Of a stretch of DNA of 64,000 nt, positions 33,778 to 42,406 are shown one piece after another. Under the pieces are notes generated by a model that did no database searches, was not told the origin of the DNA, and saw only the letters and a program-made list of their open reading frames with translations. Position numbers and translations under genes: made by a program. Positions within the stretch are counted from its first letter, which is position 1; every line of letters starts with the position of its first letter. Source of the DNA: Chryseobacterium vaccae (GTDB lineage Bacteria; Bacteroidota; Bacteroidia; Flavobacteriales; Weeksellaceae); assembly GCF_009602705.1 (NCBI RefSeq), contig NZ_VSWH01000001.1, positions 682,001-746,000 on the forward strand, in the 5' to 3' direction.

Positions 33778-35172
33778 TTACGCTAAATGTTCTGTTCTGT
33801 AATTTTCAATTTCTTCAACGGTTTTAATCAGTCCGTTCCCCAAAAGTTTGTATCCGTCATCAGTAATCAGGAAATCGTCTTCTACACGGATTCCTCCGAA
33901 ATTTCGGTATTCATTCACTTTATCATAATTGATAAAAGCGGCATTTTTATTTTCGGACTGCCAGATATCAATCAGTTCAGGAATCATATAAATACCAGGT
34001 TCAACCGTTACTACAAATCCAGAATCTAATTCTTTACCCAAGCGTAAGGATTTAAGTCCGAATGTTTTGGTATCCTTTGGCTCTTCCTCAGTATAGCCGA
34101 TATATTGTTCACCAAGATCTTCCATATCATGCACATCAAGCCCCATCATATGCCCCAATCCACATTGGAAAAATAGGGTATGGGCATGATTTTTCACAGC
34201 TTCTTCAGGATCCCCTTTCATTAATCCTAAGTCAATAAGTCCTTCTACCAGATGCTGGGAAGCTTTCAGATGAATGTCCTTGAATCTGACACCCGGTTTC
34301 AGAAGATGCTGAGCGTTATTAAAAGCATTCAAAACCACTTCATACATTTCCTTTTGTTTTGTAGTAAAAGTATTGCTTACAGGGAATGTTCTTGTAAGAT
34401 CACCGGCATATCCCATCGCGGTTTCAGCACCGGAATCATTCAGGAAAAGATCTCCTTCTTTCAGGGTATTAAGACGGTAATGATTATGAAGTATGCCTCC
34501 GTTTATGGTGACAATAGGAGGATAAGACATCTGGCATTCCTTATTGGCTGCAAGATATTGAATGGCATTGGCTATTTCATATTCTTTAACACCCGGTCTG
34601 GCAATACGCATGGCTAACAGATGCATTTCATTGGATACATTTACTGCCTGTTCTATCTGTACTATTTCCTGAGGCTCTTTTACAGAACGCTGCTTTACAA
34701 TTGCCTTAATCATCTCTACAGAAGGCCGCAGTTCTCCTATTTTAATGTCAAGAAGATCCACTAACAAAATTTTGTTGGAAGACTGATAGGGAGGCAGATA
34801 GTGTACTTTTCTGCCGGAGTTTTGTGCTTTTAGAAGATATTGAGAAAGCTGGGCGTAAGATAAAGTTTCCTGTACTCCTGATTTCAGGCTTTTTTCTTTC
34901 AGGGTTTCCTGTCTGCCCATCCATACAATATCATCAATACTTAATTCATCTCCGAAAACGATAGTCTTATTTTCATCAATATCAATAATAGCCGCAATCC
35001 TGGGTTCCTGAATCCCGAAATAATATAAGAAAGTGCTGTCCTGACGGAAATAATATGGATTGTGTTCAAAGTTTACGGGATTCTCTATATTTCCCAGGAA
35101 TAATAAAATTCCGTTGGCAACACTGCTTTGTAATACAGCTCTTCTATCTTGATAAGTTTGTACTGAAAACAT
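33778..35172 (-). CDS. Xaa-Pro aminopeptidase / prolidase (M24B)
   Basis: A 464-residue metallopeptidase. The N-terminal domain (~1-165) is of the aminopeptidase P type, and the C-terminal pita-bread domain holds the five metal ligands: Asp in LNDSGAE, Asp in YAGDLTRTFP, His in GLGHMMGLDVHD, Glu in TVEPGIY and Glu in GIRVEDDF. It cleaves the bond before a proline (X-Pro dipeptides or N-termini). No signal peptide, so it acts in the cytoplasm on dipeptides released by the DPP-IV encoded next to it. Confidence 0.92.
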   Translation of the reverse strand: MFSVQTYQDRRAVLQSSVANGILLFLGNIENPVNFEHNPYYFRQDSTFLYYFGIQEPRIAAIIDIDENKTIVFGDELSIDDIVWMGRQETLKEKSLKSGVQETLSYAQLSQYLLKAQNSGRKVHYLPPYQSSNKILLVDLLDIKIGELRPSVEMIKAIVKQRSVKEPQEIVQIEQAVNVSNEMHLLAMRIARPGVKEYEIANAIQYLAANKECQMSYPPIVTINGGILHNHYRLNTLKEGDLFLNDSGAETAMGYAGDLTRTFPVSNTFTTKQKEMYEVVLNAFNNAQHLLKPGVRFKDIHLKASQHLVEGLIDLGLMKGDPEEAVKNHAHTLFFQCGLGHMMGLDVHDMEDLGEQYIGYTEEEPKDTKTFGLKSLRLGKELDSGFVVTVEPGIYMIPELIDIWQSENKNAAFINYDKVNEYRNFGGIRVEDDFLITDDGYKLLGNGLIKTVEEIENYRTEHLA

Positions 35173-35345
35173 ATGATAATTACTTTTTTATTTAAAGCTT
35201 TAAAGTTACGACTTTGTACTATTTGCATCTCTTTATTCGGTAAAATAAAGGATATGTAAAGTTTGGATTTTAATATGATATTCAATGTTCATATTTTGCT
35301 TAAATTCGGCAATATTTTAACCTGCTCATATAAAGTGCTGATCTT

Positions 35346-36227
35346 ATGAAAAGTCTCCAGTTTTCTGTACCTGCCGATACCAATAAAAGCATTCGCATCC
35401 AGGAAGATATGATGCCTAATTTCTACCCTTATTTCCATCGTCATACGGAAACTCAGATCATGTGGATCCTTAAAGGACATGGAACACTGGCTATAGAACA
35501 AAACCTTTTCAATTTTGAAGCCGGTGATATTTTCTATCTGGGTGCCAATCAATCGCATGTTTTCCGAGGTGATTTTGATAAAAATGAAAAACAAAAGGTT
35601 CATTCCATTTCTATTTTTTTTGACCCTCATAAAAAGATATCCGGATTTTTCGACTTACCAGAATTTGGAGAACTTAAAAGCTTTATAGATCATTCAAAAG
35701 TAGGCTTCCAGGTAGCTTCCAAACTAAAAATAAGTATTGGGGAAAGCATTGCGGCATTACAAAAAGCAAAAGGAGTAGATCAGATTATAGATTTCATCAG
35801 GATTTTAAACCACCTTATGCAAAACAGGTATTTGCATATTCCTTTATCTTCAGAGAAAAAATTACCTGATCATATTTCCGATACCGACAAAAGGATTATT
35901 GATGCCCAGACCTTTATCAAGAAAAATTTTGCCCAAACTAAACTCACTCTTGACAGTATCGCCAAAGAAGCCTGTATGACCCCTCAGGCGTTTTGCAGGT
36001 CCTTTAAAAAAAGAACCGGAATAACTTATATTGAGTATCTTAATGAACTCCGTGTACAGCGGGCCTGCAGACTATTGACAGCCAGCAATATGTACAGTAT
36101 TTCTTCTGTTGCCTTTAACAGCGGGTTCAATAGCCTTACCAATTTTAACCGGGTCTTCAAGTCCATTATGAAATATTCACCTAAAGAATATCTGAAACAT
36201 TACAAAGAGGCTACAATAGAGCAATAA
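35346..36227 (+). CDS. AraC-family regulator with cupin sensor domain
   Basis: A 293-residue regulator. The N-terminal cupin (~20-100: FYPYFHRHTETQIMWILKGHG, FEAGDIFYLGANQSHVF) is likely to bind a small ligand. The C-terminal AraC pair is LTLDSIAKEACMTPQAFCRSF and ISSVAFNSGFNSLTNFNRVF. It stands 92 bp before, and on the same strand as, the hydroxyproline genes and probably activates them through the direct repeats at 36239-36268. The ligand is likely hydroxyproline or a pathway intermediate (inference). Confidence 0.9.
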   Translation: MKSLQFSVPADTNKSIRIQEDMMPNFYPYFHRHTETQIMWILKGHGTLAIEQNLFNFEAGDIFYLGANQSHVFRGDFDKNEKQKVHSISIFFDPHKKISGFFDLPEFGELKSFIDHSKVGFQVASKLKISIGESIAALQKAKGVDQIIDFIRILNHLMQNRYLHIPLSSEKKLPDHISDTDKRIIDAQTFIKKNFAQTKLTLDSIAKEACMTPQAFCRSFKKRTGITYIEYLNELRVQRACRLLTASNMYSISSVAFNSGFNSLTNFNRVFKSIMKYSPKEYLKHYKEATIEQ

Positions 36228-36238
36228 AAAACCACCTG

Positions 36239-36302
36239 TTAAAATATGGTTAGAATCTATTAAAATATTAACATTTACCGTTTTGAAATTCTACTAGTTT
36301 TG
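36239..36302 (+). promoter_or_regulatory. AraC-type direct repeats and promoter of the hydroxyproline operon
   Basis: TTAAAATAT occurs at 36239-36247 and again at 36260-36268, 21 bp apart (two helical turns), the spacing usual for AraC-family half sites. A -7 element TAGTTTTG (36295-36302) follows. The second repeat would cover about -48 to -40, next to the -33 region, as expected for an activator. Confidence 0.55.
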
Positions 36303-36319
36303 GATAAATATTATTTGAT

Positions 36320-37225
36320 ATGAGTACAAAACTAAACTGGGAAGGTATTTATCCTGCTGTATTAACTCCTTTTACAAAAGAAGGGGAGATAGACTTTGAA
36401 ATGTTTGCCCTTAATACAGAAGCCCAGATTAAATCTGGCGTTCACGGAATTATTCTTGCAGGAACACTGGGAGAAGCCAGCGTTTTAGAAACGGAAGAAA
36501 AATTTGAGCTGCTGAAATACGCAAAAAAGATTACCCAAGGAAGAATTCCTGTCATTCTTAATCTTTCTGAAAATACAACCAAAAATGCAATATATTTCGC
36601 TCAAAAAGCAAAAGAATTAGGTGCAGATGGCCTCATGCTGCTCCCACCGATGCGCTATAAAGCAGACAGCCGTGAAGTAGTAGAATATTTTAAAGCTGTG
36701 GCTACTGCTACAGATCTTCCTATCCTCATTTACAATAATCCTGTAGATTACGGAATATATGTTACTATTGAAATGTTTGAGGAGCTTATTGAATACCCAA
36801 CCATTCAGGCTGTTAAAGAATCTACAAGAGATCTTGCGAATGTAACCAGAATGATTAACCGTTTTGGCAAAAGGATCAAAATCCTCGGAGGTGTGGATAC
36901 GATTTGTCTGGAAACATTGATGCTTGGAGCAGATGGCCTAGTAGCAGGGCTTGTAGATGCTTTTCCTAATGAAACAATGGCTATGTACAATTATGTTAAA
37001 GCAGGGGAATATGAAAAAGCTGTAGCCATCTACAGATGGTTTATGCCTTTGCTGGAGCTGGATATTCATCCCAAACTTATTCAGTATATTAAACTGGCCG
37101 CCACTTCAGAAGGAATAAGCAGTCCTTATGTACGGGCACCGCGCTTGGAACTACAAGGAGAAGAGGCTGTAAGAATTAAAGAGATCATTGAGCAAGGCAG
37201 AGCCAACCGCCCAATATTAGACTAA
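36320..37225 (+). CDS. DapA-family lyase, probable 1-pyrroline-4-hydroxy-2-carboxylate deaminase
   Basis: A 301-residue TIM-barrel aldolase of the dihydrodipicolinate synthase family. It has GTLGEAS (the GTTGE motif), the active-site Tyr138 in ILIYNNP, and the Schiff-base Lys166 in IQAVKEST. Its setting between an AraC gene and an aldehyde dehydrogenase, hydroxyproline epimerase and D-amino-acid dehydrogenase identifies the likely reaction: deamination of 1-pyrroline-4-hydroxy-2-carboxylate to 2-oxoglutarate semialdehyde. The family includes many other lyases, so the assignment rests on context. The next gene is 16 bp away. Confidence 0.85.
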   Translation: MSTKLNWEGIYPAVLTPFTKEGEIDFEMFALNTEAQIKSGVHGIILAGTLGEASVLETEEKFELLKYAKKITQGRIPVILNLSENTTKNAIYFAQKAKELGADGLMLLPPMRYKADSREVVEYFKAVATATDLPILIYNNPVDYGIYVTIEMFEELIEYPTIQAVKESTRDLANVTRMINRFGKRIKILGGVDTICLETLMLGADGLVAGLVDAFPNETMAMYNYVKAGEYEKAVAIYRWFMPLLELDIHPKLIQYIKLAATSEGISSPYVRAPRLELQGEEAVRIKEIIEQGRANRPILD

Positions 37226-37241
37226 CACCAAAAATAAAGCG

Positions 37242-38732
37242 ATGATGGAAGAAACATCAAAAGAAAATATGGATAGGAGAATTCAGATGGCTGCCGAGGC
37301 ATATCAGTTTCTGAAAAATACAAATATAAAAGAACGATCTGAATTTATGAATGCTGTTGCCGATCAGATTGAAGCTTTAGGAGAAGAACTTCTGACAACA
37401 GCACATGCTGAAACATCATTACCTTTAGCAAGACTTACCGGTGAAAAAGCCAGAACAACAGGACAATGGAGAAGTTATGCAAAAGCTGTAGCCACAGGAA
37501 TATACACTGAACCAAGAATTGACCTTGCACAACCCGACAAACAAAAAGGAGACCTCAGAAAATATAATGTAGGTATAGGACCTGTGGTTGTTTTTGGTGC
37601 CAGTAACTTTCCTTTTGCATTTTCTACGGCGGGAGGTGATACAGCGAGTGCTATTGGAGCAGGATGTCCTGTGATTATAAAAGCCCACCCGGCACATGCT
37701 AAGACTTCACAAATGATGGCTGATGCTATTACGGCTGTTGTAGCAGCATTCGGATGGCCGGAGGGGATCTTTAGCCATATTATCGGAGTTTCCAATGATG
37801 TAGGAGCTTATCTGGTTCAGCATAAAGACATCCATGCTGTAGCATTTACCGGCTCATTCAATGGAGGAAAAGCTTTATTTGATTTGGCTAGCCGTCGTGA
37901 AAACCCTATTCCGGTATTTGCAGAAATGGGAAGCATCAACCCCATATTTGCGATGTCGCATCTACTTGAAAACAAAGCTGAAGCACTGGCAAAAGAATAT
38001 ATTGCTTCTTTAACACTAGGAGTAGGACAATTCTGTACCAACCCGGGAGTGTTTATTGCGCTTAAAGGAAAATCCCTTGACCGCTTTATCACTGCATTGA
38101 AAAATGAAATTAAAGAAATTATTCCTTCCAATATGCTTCACAAAGGAATATTTGAAACTTTTGAAAAGCATAAAACCCTTGCAGTGGAACAACCTGAAGT
38201 AAATATTATTGCATCAGTAGATACAGAAATTGATGAATGGAAGGGACGTGCTATTGTTATAGAAACCAATGCTAAAAACTTTATTCATAATAAGATATTA
38301 AGCGAAGAAATCTTCGGACCTTTTGGAATCATTGTGACTTGTGAAACACGGGAAGAAATGACAGAGATTGCTCAACAGCTGAAAGGACAATTAACCATTA
38401 CCATAGCAGCCACTCATGAAGATCTCCATGAAAATATGAATCTGATCAACCTTTTAAAAGACAAATGTGGCAGATTATTATTCAACGGGATGCCTACAGG
38501 AGTAGAAGTAGTATATGCCATGCAGCATGGAGGGCCTTTTCCGTCTACAACAGATGTTCGTTTTACCTCTGTAGGACCAGATGCAGTCAAACGCTTCGTT
38601 CGTCCCATCACCTTCCAGAACTGGCCGGGTGAATTTCTGCCGGAAGAACTGAAGAATGAGAATCCATTGCAGATCAGCAGAATAGTGGATGGTGAAATTC
38701 ATTCAGGATCATTAAAATTGCAAACAACATGA
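37242..38732 (+). CDS. Aldehyde dehydrogenase, probable 2-oxoglutarate semialdehyde dehydrogenase
   Basis: A 496-residue NAD(P)-dependent aldehyde dehydrogenase of the 2,5-dioxovalerate dehydrogenase type. The cofactor fold includes VVVFGASNFPFAFSTAGGDT and GSFNGGKAL; the general-base Glu is in PVFAEMGSINP and the catalytic Cys in GVGQFCTNPG. It would oxidise 2-oxoglutarate semialdehyde to 2-oxoglutarate, the last step of hydroxyproline breakdown. It overlaps the epimerase gene by the 4-bp ATGA, so the two are translationally coupled. Confidence 0.9.
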   Translation: MMEETSKENMDRRIQMAAEAYQFLKNTNIKERSEFMNAVADQIEALGEELLTTAHAETSLPLARLTGEKARTTGQWRSYAKAVATGIYTEPRIDLAQPDKQKGDLRKYNVGIGPVVVFGASNFPFAFSTAGGDTASAIGAGCPVIIKAHPAHAKTSQMMADAITAVVAAFGWPEGIFSHIIGVSNDVGAYLVQHKDIHAVAFTGSFNGGKALFDLASRRENPIPVFAEMGSINPIFAMSHLLENKAEALAKEYIASLTLGVGQFCTNPGVFIALKGKSLDRFITALKNEIKEIIPSNMLHKGIFETFEKHKTLAVEQPEVNIIASVDTEIDEWKGRAIVIETNAKNFIHNKILSEEIFGPFGIIVTCETREEMTEIAQQLKGQLTITIAATHEDLHENMNLINLLKDKCGRLLFNGMPTGVEVVYAMQHGGPFPSTTDVRFTSVGPDAVKRFVRPITFQNWPGEFLPEELKNENPLQISRIVDGEIHSGSLKLQTT

Positions 38733-39727
38733 ACAGAACATTTTTTTGTATAGATTCTCATACTTGTGGCTGCCCTGTACGTCTTGTGGCGGGAGGCGGG
38801 CCTATTTTAAAAGGAAATTCCATGATGGAGCGTCGGCTTCATTTTATGAAGGAATACGACTGGATCCGCAAAGGACTCATGTTTGAACCCCGTGGTCATG
38901 ATATGATGAGTGGAAGTATTTTGTATCCGCCTATTGACGAAGAAAATGATATCGGAGTTTTATATATTGAAACCAGTGGATGTCTTCCCATGTGCGGACA
39001 CGGAACCATCGGAACAGTTACTATTGCCATAGAAGAAGGCCTGGTTGTACCCAAAATTCCCGGGAAGCTGCGCCTTGAGACACCGGCAGGAATTATTCTT
39101 ATAGATTATGTGCAGGAAGGAAAAAAAGTAAAATCTGTAAAACTGACCAATGTAAAATCCTTTCTGTATGCTGAAAACCTTGAAGTTGAGTGTCCGGATC
39201 TGGGATTAATAAAAGCGGATGTAGCTTATGGCGGAAACTTTTATGCCATTATAGATCCTCAGGAAAATTTCAGAGATATTTCTGATTTTACAGCCAGCCA
39301 GCTGATTCACTATGGGAAGCTCATCAGAAAATTACTCAATGATCAATATCAATTTATTCATCCTGAAAACGAACCTATTACCGGATTAAGCCATATTCAA
39401 TGGACTGGTAATCCAAAAGATCCTGAAGCCAGTGGTCGAAATGCCGTGTTAGTAGGTGAGAATGCTTTGGATCGTTCACCATGTGGAACAGGAACTTCCG
39501 CAAGAATGGCTCAATGGTATACTAAAGGAAAATTAAAAGAAGGGGAAACATTCATTCATGAAAGCTATATCGGTTCGCAGTTTATCGGAAGAATTGAAGG
39601 AACAGCCAGTGTTGGCGGAAAACCTGCCATTATTCCTTCAGTAGAAGGCTGGGCAAGAATTACTGGTTACAATCAGATTATTATTGACGATGAAGATCCT
39701 TACTGGCAGGGATTTCAGGTTATGTAA
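38729..39727 (+). CDS. 4-hydroxyproline 2-epimerase (proline racemase family)
   Basis: A 332-residue proline-racemase-fold enzyme. Both catalytic cysteines are present, Cys89 in CLPMCGHGTIG and Cys252 in RSPCGTGTSAR, which marks a racemase/epimerase rather than the trans-3-hydroxyproline dehydratases with Thr in that place. It converts trans-4-hydroxy-L-proline to cis-4-hydroxy-D-proline, the first step of the pathway encoded here. ATGA overlap with the upstream aldehyde dehydrogenase; the next gene follows after 8 bp. Confidence 0.92.
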   Translation: MNRTFFCIDSHTCGCPVRLVAGGGPILKGNSMMERRLHFMKEYDWIRKGLMFEPRGHDMMSGSILYPPIDEENDIGVLYIETSGCLPMCGHGTIGTVTIAIEEGLVVPKIPGKLRLETPAGIILIDYVQEGKKVKSVKLTNVKSFLYAENLEVECPDLGLIKADVAYGGNFYAIIDPQENFRDISDFTASQLIHYGKLIRKLLNDQYQFIHPENEPITGLSHIQWTGNPKDPEASGRNAVLVGENALDRSPCGTGTSARMAQWYTKGKLKEGETFIHESYIGSQFIGRIEGTASVGGKPAIIPSVEGWARITGYNQIIIDDEDPYWQGFQVM

Positions 39728-39735
39728 ACAAACGT

Positions 39736-41001
39736 ATGACACAGAATAAAGGAAAAGCACTTATCATTGGTGCAGGAATAGCAGGATTAAGCTCAGCATA
39801 TTATCTTTTGCAGAAAGGCTGGGAAGTAGAAATTCTGGAGCAGAATGATCTTACCAACAATTGTTCCTATGGCAATGCCGGGATGATCGTACCCAGTCAT
39901 TTTACGCCATTGGCCGCTCCGGGAGTGGTAGCTCAGGGAATACGCTGGATGTTTGACAGTAAAAGTCCGTTTTATGTAAAACCTTCACTTAATTCGAGAC
40001 TCATCTCTTGGGGATTGAAATTTTTAAAACATTCCAATCAAAGCCATGTAGATCGTTCAGCATCCGCAATCAGGGATCTCAACCTGGCAAGCAGCATACT
40101 TTATAATGAAATTGCCCAAAAGGATGGGTTTGATTTTGAACTGAATCAAAACGGTATTCTGATGCTCTATAAAACGGAGAAAGTAGCACAGGAAGAAACA
40201 GAGCTTGCCCATAAAGCCATCAGTATGGGCTTACGTGTTGATATTCTGGATAAAGCAGGAATTCAAGCGCTGGAACCCAATACCCAACTCGATGTCATTG
40301 GGGGCATCAACTATAAATGCGACGGGCATATGAACCCCATGAAACTGATGCAACAAATGATCTCTTATCTTAAAAATAATGGAGTCATCTTCCATACTCA
40401 TCATCAGGTAAAAGGGTTTGAGACTTCCGGAATTTATATTAAAGCAGTCATCGCCAATGATCAAAAATTTACAGCAGATCGGTTTGTCATGACAGGAGGT
40501 TCATTTTTACCCGAACTCGCCCAAAAAGCAGGTATTAAAATTCAATTGATGCCAGGAAAGGGCTATTCATTGATGCACCGTCCTGAAAATCCGCTCAGCC
40601 AAATAGAGCATGCTGCATTATTATTGGAAGCAAGAGTAGCTGTTACGCCCATGGATGGACAAATTCGTTTTGGCGGGACTATGGAGCTGGCTTCCCATCA
40701 TGATAAAATAAATATGAAAAGGGTAGAAGGGATCATTCAGTCTATTCCAAAATATTTACCTGATTTTCAAGTAAAAATGCCCAAAGAATCTGAAATATGG
40801 TTTGGCTACAGACCTTGCGCACCGGATGGGCTTCCATACTTGGGAGAATCTTCCCGATTGAAAAATCTAATCATTGCTGGCGGTGGCGGAATGATGGGAT
40901 TGAGCCTTGGACCCGTTTTTGGAAAAACAGTTTCTGAAATTGCCAACGAACAAAAACCAACAGCAGACATTCATATTTTTAATCCTGAACGTTTCAATTA
41001 A
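39736..41001 (+). CDS. FAD-dependent D-hydroxyproline dehydrogenase (DadA-like)
   Basis: A 421-residue DAO-family oxidoreductase. The N-terminal FAD site is ALIIGAGIAGLSSAYYLLQK with the acidic end VEILEQ, then SYGNAGMIVPSHFTPLAAPG as in DadA/hydroxyproline dehydrogenases. The C-terminal flavin loop is PDGLPYLGESSRLKN then LIIAGGGGMMGLSLGP. In this operon it should oxidise cis-4-hydroxy-D-proline to 1-pyrroline-4-hydroxy-2-carboxylate and pass electrons to the respiratory chain. It is the last gene of the operon and is followed 4 bp later by a repeat-B copy. Confidence 0.9.
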   Translation: MTQNKGKALIIGAGIAGLSSAYYLLQKGWEVEILEQNDLTNNCSYGNAGMIVPSHFTPLAAPGVVAQGIRWMFDSKSPFYVKPSLNSRLISWGLKFLKHSNQSHVDRSASAIRDLNLASSILYNEIAQKDGFDFELNQNGILMLYKTEKVAQEETELAHKAISMGLRVDILDKAGIQALEPNTQLDVIGGINYKCDGHMNPMKLMQQMISYLKNNGVIFHTHHQVKGFETSGIYIKAVIANDQKFTADRFVMTGGSFLPELAQKAGIKIQLMPGKGYSLMHRPENPLSQIEHAALLLEARVAVTPMDGQIRFGGTMELASHHDKINMKRVEGIIQSIPKYLPDFQVKMPKESEIWFGYRPCAPDGLPYLGESSRLKNLIIAGGGGMMGLSLGPVFGKTVSEIANEQKPTADIHIFNPERFN

Positions 41002-41005
41002 TATA

Positions 41006-41210
41006 AATTAACCACAGTTCGGGATAAGAATTTTTGATTTATAGAGCTTGGAAGCAGGGAGATGGAAGAGGGAAGTTCTGAAGGCCATAGATTGCCGTCT
41101 TTTTTAGCTAATTTGATTTTACAGAGATTTTCAGTATCTATAACTAAAAGTAACTTCCAGCCTCCTTCTTCCATCTTCCAACCTTTTATATTTAAGAATT
41201 CAGGTTAATT
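41006..41210 (+). repeat. Dispersed repeat family B, copy 2
   Basis: A 205-bp non-coding element. Its ends are imperfect inverted repeats (AATTAACCACAGTTC and, on the other strand, AATTAACCTGAATTC). Purine-rich GGAGATGGAAGAGGGAAGTT near the left is answered by pyrimidine-rich AACTTCCAGCCTCCTTCTTC near the right, so the element can fold back on itself. It is about 90% identical by eye to the copy at 56258-56480. The rest of the gap to 41311 is AT-rich with no gene. Confidence 0.75.
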
Positions 41211-41311
41211 AAATCCAGTTTTTATTTTGAATATTATCTCATGAAGTGAACCTTTCTTAGTTTATTTACGTACTTTTATTTAATCATTAACCAGTACGAG
41301 ATTCTATTCTT

Positions 41312-41806
41312 ATGTATTATAAAAACGAGACGATTATCATCCGTGAATTTACCCCTCAGGAGTTTATTTTGTTCAGTAAACTCTTCGAAAATGAAAATGT
41401 GACCCGCTATCTTCCCTATAAAACCCCGGAAGAATATAAAGAAATGTTTGATAAGGCATTATCAGATTATCAGGATAGTCCTTTCAGCAGATGGGGAATA
41501 TTTCATGCAGAAAATAATGATTTTGTCGGAATGTGCCTGGCCAGAAATTTTTTCCATAATCCGGATCAGGTAGAAATAGGGTACACACTGGGTGAAAACT
41601 ATTGGGGGAAAGGTCTTGGAACTCAGGTATGCCAGGCATTGGTTGACTATTGCCGCTCATTGAACGATACTAAAGAAATTGTTGCTGTTACCGATCTGGA
41701 AAATGCCGGATCACAAAAAGTACTTCTGAAAAACGGATTCAAAAGAATAGAAAATCTGGTCCGGGAGGAGGAAGAACTGGCTTATTTTCTATTGCAGAAT
41801 CATTAA
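41312..41806 (+). CDS. GNAT-family N-acetyltransferase (RimJ/RimL-like)
   Basis: A 164-residue acetyltransferase: IIREFTPQEFILFSKLFENE at the start, VEIGYTLGENYWGKGLGTQV with the acetyl-CoA loop (Q/R-x-x-G-x-G/A here as GKGLGTQV), then AVTDLENAGSQKVLLKNGFKR, the typical Asn/Ser...KxGF ending of the RimL group. Substrate unknown. It lies between the hydroxyproline operon and the Rrf2 gene with no operon links. Confidence 0.87.
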   Translation: MYYKNETIIIREFTPQEFILFSKLFENENVTRYLPYKTPEEYKEMFDKALSDYQDSPFSRWGIFHAENNDFVGMCLARNFFHNPDQVEIGYTLGENYWGKGLGTQVCQALVDYCRSLNDTKEIVAVTDLENAGSQKVLLKNGFKRIENLVREEEELAYFLLQNH

Positions 41807-41907
41807 ATTGGAGAACATCAACCTAATAGGTTTAGAAATAAAGCAATAACCTCATTCCAGGTTCTATATTTCATTTATCAGATAATTTGTTATAACTTGC
41901 AGGAATT

Positions 41908-42324
41908 ATGATGTCGAAACGCTGCAAATACGCACTAAAAGCAATGGTCAGATTAGCAAGAAATTACAATCAAGGCTTTCTGCCCACTTCCGTTATTGCA
42001 CAGGACGAAAACATTCCCAAAAAATTTTTAGAACAAATCCTTCTGGAACTTAAAAGAGCTAAACTGGTCAATAGTAAACAAGGTAAAGTAGGGGGGTATT
42101 ATCTCTTAAAATCTCCCGATGAAGTCTCATTAGCAGATATTTACCGCATTTTTGACGGACCGATTGCCCTTACACCCTGTGTTTCTTTAAATTTTTATGA
42201 AGCCTGTGATGATTGTGTAGATGAAGCAGTCTGCTACCTTAGAAAGGAGTTGATTATCGTTCGGGAAAAGACCAGAAAAAGCATGATGGAAGCCACTCTG
42301 ACTAAGTTTATCAACAAAGATTAA
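41908..42324 (+). CDS. Rrf2-family transcriptional regulator, probable regulator of cysteine/sulfur genes
   Basis: A 138-residue Rrf2 protein. The winged helix is MSKRCKYALKAMVRLA...SVIAQDENIPKKFLEQIL with a wing KQGKVGGYYLLKSPDEVSL. Four cysteines near the C-terminal third (TPCVS, EACDDC, EAVCY) resemble the cluster region of IscR/NsrR but also the CymR group. It precedes the cys locus by 82 bp, with an operator-like palindrome between, so control of sulfate assimilation is likely. Whether it senses an Fe-S cluster, O-acetylserine or cysteine synthase (as CymR does) is open. Confidence 0.88.
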   Translation: MMSKRCKYALKAMVRLARNYNQGFLPTSVIAQDENIPKKFLEQILLELKRAKLVNSKQGKVGGYYLLKSPDEVSLADIYRIFDGPIALTPCVSLNFYEACDDCVDEAVCYLRKELIIVREKTRKSMMEATLTKFINKD

Positions 42325-42339
42325 ATTTTTTTTCATTTA

Positions 42340-42384
42340 AACTCTACTAATTTGATAGGAGTTATAGAATTTTATATATATTTG
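42340..42384 (+). promoter_or_regulatory. Promoter and probable Rrf2 operator of the cys operon
   Basis: The inverted half sites AACTC (42340-42344) and GAGTT (42359-42363) bound the segment TACTAATTTGATAG. TTTG (42351-42354) inside it and TATATTTG (42377-42384) form a -33/-7 pair with a 22-nt spacer. A protein bound to the palindrome would cover the -33 region and repress. Confidence 0.6.
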
Positions 42385-42406
42385 CAGGACTTAATTTCAA
42401 TTGGAT

